Of a DNA stretch of 28,167 nt, positions 25,801 through 28,167 are shown in pieces (position 1 is the first letter of the stretch; every line of letters begins with the position of its first letter). The notes beneath the pieces were generated by a model. The model saw nothing but the letters and a program-made list of their open reading frames with translations, was not told the DNA's origin and searched no databases. This DNA comes from Sphingomonas sp. Lineage in GTDB: Bacteria > Pseudomonadota > Alphaproteobacteria > Sphingomonadales > Sphingomonadaceae. The translations under genes were made by a program, and so were the position numbers. The stretch is from positions 1 to 28,167 of the forward strand of contig JAICXF010000021.1 of assembly GCA_025981625.1 (NCBI GenBank), given 5' to 3'.

Positions 25801-26397
25801 AAACTGGAGATGCACGTCGTTCGGCCACCGCAGCACGGCATGGGCCGACCGGATCGGCAAGGCATCCCAGTTCGCAAACATCGATTCTACGTGGCCCTTG
25901 AGCACCGGGTCGCTCCGTTCGGTGGTGGTCGCAAGATCGATGATGTCGCCAACTTGAAGCCCTTCGGGCTGAATCGTCGCGGTCAGCGTTCCGTCGAGCA
26001 TCGCCGCGTCGAGGTTCGTTTCGCGACGAAGCGTGGTGAAGCTTTGTCCTGCGGCGAGCACGTCGATGACCTGGTTCCCGCGGCGAATCTGGAGCTTGTT
26101 CACGGTCACCGTTTCGGTGGACGGGTCCCAGACCAGCGCCAGATTGCCGGCAGCGAGGCCTTGAGAATTCTCGATCTTGATCGCGCCTTCGCTGTACGTG
26201 GAGGTTTTCCCCCGCTCGAAGGCAATCTGCTGGTCACTTAGGAGAAGCGAGACGGGCGCCCCCGTCGCCTTGGCTGCCGGGATCGCCTGAGGGCGCACCC
26301 ACGATGGTGCAGCGCCAAATTTAAGAACGTCCGAGGCGGACGCCTGATCAACGGGAAACACTGCGCTTGCGAGCAGGACAATTGGTAAAACGCGCAC
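22825..26397 (-). CDS. DUF3857 / transglutaminase-like / TPR-repeat protein (secreted)
   Basis: A 1190-residue protein with a signal peptide (ASAVFPVDQASA). Residues about 45-260 match the DUF3857 pattern. A transglutaminase-like domain follows, with a plausible Cys-His-Asp triad: FGDCKAKTALL (Cys333), FNHVLVRAH (His376) and YWLDGT (Asp391). After a beta-rich linker, residues about 690-1165 contain many TPR units (ALRSRAGIFLMKQRPEEA, ALAGRAMVYAAKRDFTAA, AYASRAQTYFSSNKYDLALK). DUF3857-transglutaminase proteins are common envelope proteins of unknown role in Bacteroidetes and Proteobacteria; the TPR tail suggests protein binding in the periplasm. GTG at 26397 is preferred because the GGGGGG motif lies 7 bp upstream; GTG at 26403 is too close to it. 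It is convergent with the flavoprotein gene and appears monocistronic. Confidence 0.88.
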   Translation of the reverse strand: MRVLPIVLLASAVFPVDQASASDVLKFGAAPSWVRPQAIPAAKATGAPVSLLLSDQQIAFERGKTSTYSEGAIKIENSQGLAAGNLALVWDPSTETVTVNKLQIRRGNQVIDVLAAGQSFTTLRRETNLDAAMLDGTLTATIQPEGLQVGDIIDLATTTERSDPVLKGHVESMFANWDALPIRSAHAVLRWPNDVHLQFRATSNLPAAQKSMSGGTNLLELSAENVEPLVPPLGAPARFKIGRLAEVTDFATWADLANLMVPLYRDASVIPASGPLHDEVEKIRAASTDAKARAQAALSLVQDRVRYVALLMGQGGYVPASAETTWSRRFGDCKAKTALLIAILHSLGIQAEPVLVQGSLGDMIADRVPMIGLFNHVLVRAHLGAKDYWLDGTRTGDTDLDSIEVPDFGWGLPVVPGSKLVQMVPAPLAAPSLERHVSINASGGVYATVPITIDEIYRGDSAITVNAAYSAVTGAQRDQALHDEAKSFFDDFGSDSSSVQFDQKKREFHMSMKGTAKLNWKDGWFYVPTSSIGFDPDFDRPDGPFHDVPIAINHPRYTRDEATIRLPPGFAASQKLDPPIRETLAGVEYVRTETVHGDAIVVDSSERSLAPEVPYKEALAAVARLRTLDKDDINLNVPGNYGFTQNDVAELQTRQAISAMDYFLRAAAYLSQRNMDQALVSLNAGLAIDSKNVWALRSRAGIFLMKQRPEEARQDLEAGLAVRPHDNELLLLKATMAAAGGSMDSGIEGISKLLKDDPKNADALIQRAWLLNGKNDRDGALRDFSAVINDDPKNVRALAGRAMVYAAKRDFTAAAHDLAAAEAIDATNPMVASAKVEVARWRNDLPAAIAAIETQIAANPRDGSAYASRAQTYFSSNKYDLALKDSAKAMELGFTSPQLRLLRANIYMKQGNRSAVAHEADLLMQENPSSNFAFVAAAKSFAAIGQNDKAMQAFDRALAIKPDAYVYINRAQIRPKTDVKARLADLDAALRLEPHSFEALYAKNEVLRDSGDYAGALATLDAIDPENQPKLRAQRAFLLYKTGHADEATKMFETIRSSTTDPAELNNLCYDKAIAGIMLESALQDCNEALKLSPNNPGFEDSLGMVYLKLGKLDDAISAYSKVLAKALLPSSYLGRAFAYRRRGNAAAAQKDRTEANRLMPGIEAEFAGYGLKFDEPLPARMNAASTNRR

Positions 26398-27106
26398 AGT
26401 CACACCCCCCAAAGGTCCGAGCGAAGGAATGGTGGCACGCCAATTGCTCGTCGTGCAAGTCTTGGCCTGAGTATTTCCGACTATTCTACAACTGGTTGCG
26501 TTCAAAGAGGTCGGGAACCAAAGCCTCCGCTAATGTCAGTTTTGGGTGCAAAGGGACATCGGCGTCGACCGACGTTGAGTCCTTAGCTAATCATTGCGCC
26601 TGCATCGTCGAACTTGCCACGGACAGCGTCAGTGTCGCAGTATTCTGCTCTTTTGAGACGATCTCCACGACCGCGTAGTTCTCGACTTCGTTTCAGAGCG
26701 GCACCGAGTTTTCAGGGTGAAAGTCCAGCGAGCGCGGCTCGTCGTCATCAAAAAGTCGAGAGGCTAGATCTAGTCAGCAACCTTCGATGCCCCGATCCGG
26801 GGCCCTGTTACGCAAATCTGATCCGGGCGTGCCCGCTGGAAGCTCAAAGAGCCGACTGGACGCCGGCAATGTCTCACGCTGGCGGCGCCGGTTGCGGAGT
26901 TTACGAACGTTCGGCCCGGTTTTGGAGGCATCCCTAATCCAAGCCTATCCCTTCTTCCAATTTGAAGATTTGACGAGCTGCTAATGGCAGGAGTGGGTCG
27001 AAAGCTGCCCCTAACTAGCGGAGCGGGAGGTTTCCATATTTCGCCGGTAAGCAACTGAGAAGCAAAGATACTTGTCCGCGCGCTAGTTCTCGGCCCCACA
27101 TTTAGC
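26398..27106. other. Gene-poor interval with decayed sequence
   Basis: About 700 bp upstream of the DUF3857 gene in which no open frame looks like real protein on either strand. It contains one palindromic repeat copy (26531-26560) and a 12-bp tandem motif (GGCCCCACA / AGCCCCACA, 27092-27112). The promoter of the DUF3857 gene should lie in the first 100-150 bp, but no convincing -35/-10 pair was seen. Confidence 0.5.
26531..26560 (+). repeat. Degenerate palindromic repeat copy
   Basis: The segment begins TAATGTCAGTTTTGGGTGCA and ends AAGGGACATC. The outer ATGTC/GACAT arms are inverted and the centre GGGTGCAAAG resembles the copies at 20393 and 22731. It is about 135 bp upstream of the DUF3857 gene start. 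Confidence 0.4.
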
Positions 27107-27337
27107 CCCACAGTTTTCATTGGATGTCGTGAGACTTCTCGGAATGCAGTGCGAGCGCTGAAGGGCGCAACTGATCGCTACACCGCCGATCTGGCGCCTG
27201 TCGTGCCGCAGGCCCGGGCCGAAGCTCACTCCTCCCTCCCGGCACTCGCGAAGGCCTTGAATCGGCGCGGCATGGTGAGGGGTGGCAAATGGCATCCTTC
27301 CTCCGTCCGCAACCCGCTGGCTCGGCTCGAGGCGTAG
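27107..27337 (+). pseudogene. C-terminal fragment of a serine recombinase
   Basis: An open stretch after a stop at 27104-27106 whose last 60 residues (ATDRYTADLAPVVPQARAEA, then LPALAKALNRRGMVRGGKWH and PSSVRNPLARLEA) match the helical C-terminal region of resolvase/invertase-type recombinases. There the pattern is a DNA-binding segment with a spaced LN-x-RG-x-x-x-x-x-GG-x-W followed by V-x-x-x-L-x-R. The catalytic N-terminal domain with its serine is missing; upstream sequence is not coding. A GTG at 27149 could start a 62-residue product but is unlikely to be functional. It is evidence of past mobile-element activity here. Family recognition is by pattern only. Confidence 0.55.
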
Positions 27338-27439
27338 GCCTTGCCCTATTGTTCTATACCCTCGCTATGCAGTGCTTTTTTCGCGCTGCTATGTAACAGC
27401 TGTTGGGTTCGGCCCGCGCGTTGACGGGAGCCGCATGAG

Positions 27440-28159
27440 ATGCAGGTTCAAATGCCAGCGTATGAGGACGTTCTTCAGGGGGAACTCCTGGAGAGCGGCT
27501 CGTGGATAGTAGCGGAACTTCAGACATCGCTTGCTTGGCCAACAACCCAGCAAAAGGTCACTTATCTCGACCGCGATTACTGGCTCATCCCCGCGTCCCG
27601 CGAAAGCTTCCCGGCGGTTACCACCAAGCGACACCATCAGAACCTCCGCGAGGACCAGACGGAACTACTGCGGTTCCTAAGCGCGCTATCTTGGGCCGAG
27701 GACAAAGGCGTCCTTGTTGAGGATTTCTCGGGGGGCAACCTGCCGCGAGTAATGCGCCGTCAACGAGCGATGCTCGGGATTATCACAGGGTATCTCGACC
27801 TTCCCTATCTCCCCATCCCGACAAACGATGATGGCCGCATGGCCCTTGCATTGATGCGCGAAGGCCGCGGCCTGCAGCACTCCGCTTATGCCTTCCTGTC
27901 ACTCTGGCGGGTGCTGGAGGTAGCAATAGAGGCGAAGGACCGTGGCGCGTGGCTTACAGAGGCCCTTGCGGCGCTCGGGAACCATCACGCTGAGGAAGCT
28001 CTGCAGCGTCTCCTGGGCCGGGGCATAACGGACGTGGCGGCGCACCTCAAAGACCAGCGGCGACACGCGATCGCGCATGGCCGGAGGTCGCCGAGGGTGA
28101 AGACGGTGAGTACTCTGCGCGCTACTTCGCGCTCATCCCAACCGACAGGGTCGAGCTGA
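27440..28159 (+). CDS. Unrecognised protein with HEPN-like RRHAIAH motif, apparent frameshift near the end
   Basis: An open frame of 239 residues with no confident family. Features visible: a mixed N-terminal region (about 1-60, TYLDRDYWLIPASRESFPA), a helical middle (LRFLSALSWAEDKG, AYAFLSLWRVLEVAI, WLTEALAAL), and LKDQRRHAIAHG (Arg207/Arg208, His213), which fits the R-x(4-6)-H motif of HEPN ribonucleases and looks like the Apea-like/MauJ-like group. After His213 the frame turns into arginine- and serine-rich low-quality sequence. The frame two bases on reads PEVAEGEDGEYSARYFALIP then TDRVELKRF to the window end, which looks genuine. One extra base near 28079-28083 would join them. The start is ATG at 27440 with GACGGGAG upstream; ATG at 27452 is possible. 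The gene is probably incomplete at the right edge. Confidence 0.6.
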   Translation: MQVQMPAYEDVLQGELLESGSWIVAELQTSLAWPTTQQKVTYLDRDYWLIPASRESFPAVTTKRHHQNLREDQTELLRFLSALSWAEDKGVLVEDFSGGNLPRVMRRQRAMLGIITGYLDLPYLPIPTNDDGRMALALMREGRGLQHSAYAFLSLWRVLEVAIEAKDRGAWLTEALAALGNHHAEEALQRLLGRGITDVAAHLKDQRRHAIAHGRRSPRVKTVSTLRATSRSSQPTGSS

Positions 28160-28167
28160 AGCGGTTC

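Noticed and set aside
26770..27120. Minus-strand open frame of 116 residues starting MKTVGLNVG
   Set aside because: Composition is unstructured, there is no ribosome-binding site, and the start coincides with the 12-bp tandem motif. I could not support it as a gene.
1..28167. CRISPR arrays, insertion sequences with terminal repeats, or rRNA
   Set aside because: No regularly spaced repeats, transposase motifs or rRNA-like segments were seen on reading both strands.

Overview
This is a high-GC alphaproteobacterial chromosome segment, most likely from a Sphingomonas-like member of the Sphingomonadales. That assignment rests on the order maf / half-size RNase E/G-like gene / yacG / tRNA-Phe, a UrcA-family protein, and a TonB-receptor sugar locus carrying a flavin-dependent 'tryptophan halogenase' and a JmjC/cupin-8 protein. 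It is inferred from gene content and was not tested by a search.

Region 1 (1-1860) is a conserved housekeeping cluster with overlapping genes, ending in tRNA-Phe(GAA). Region 2 (about 1861-3800) looks like a small integrated element. A tyrosine integrase lies 164 bp beyond the tRNA 3' end and is preceded by a cluster of GATGGTATCT repeats. It is followed by a coding scrap and a solitary minimal nucleotidyltransferase. No second copy of the tRNA end was found by eye.

Region 3 (3871-19577) is the main content: a glycan-utilisation locus in two divergent arms around a LacI-type regulator. The minus-strand arm reads TonB-dependent receptor, GH3, halogenase, GH30, FucP-type sugar transporter, SGNH hydrolase. 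It is very tightly packed, with two 4-bp GTGA stop/start overlaps, and begins at a predicted promoter whose -10 overlaps a perfect 16-bp palindrome, a likely LacI-family operator. The plus-strand arm reads GH20 hexosaminidase, JmjC/cupin-8 protein, second GH3. A plausible working model is uptake of beta-glucan- and/or HexNAc-containing oligosaccharides by the receptor, periplasmic trimming by GH30, GH3, GH20 and the SGNH enzyme, and sugar import by the MFS permease, with LacI sensing a product. The halogenase and the JmjC protein have no obvious place in that scheme. The receptor gene carries a single-base frameshift at a short T run.

Region 4 (19788-26397) holds a UrcA-family secreted protein, a small conserved hypothetical, a three-part protein (cyclic-nucleotide-binding domain, thioredoxin-like module, and a thioredoxin-reductase-like flavoprotein lacking the CxxC disulfide), and a 1190-residue DUF3857/transglutaminase/TPR protein. 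Degenerate copies of a short palindromic repeat are scattered between these genes.

Region 5 (26398-28167) is gene-poor and mobile-looking. It holds a C-terminal scrap of a serine recombinase and an unrecognised gene with an HEPN-like RRHAIAH motif, whose reading frame appears shifted by one base near the window end.
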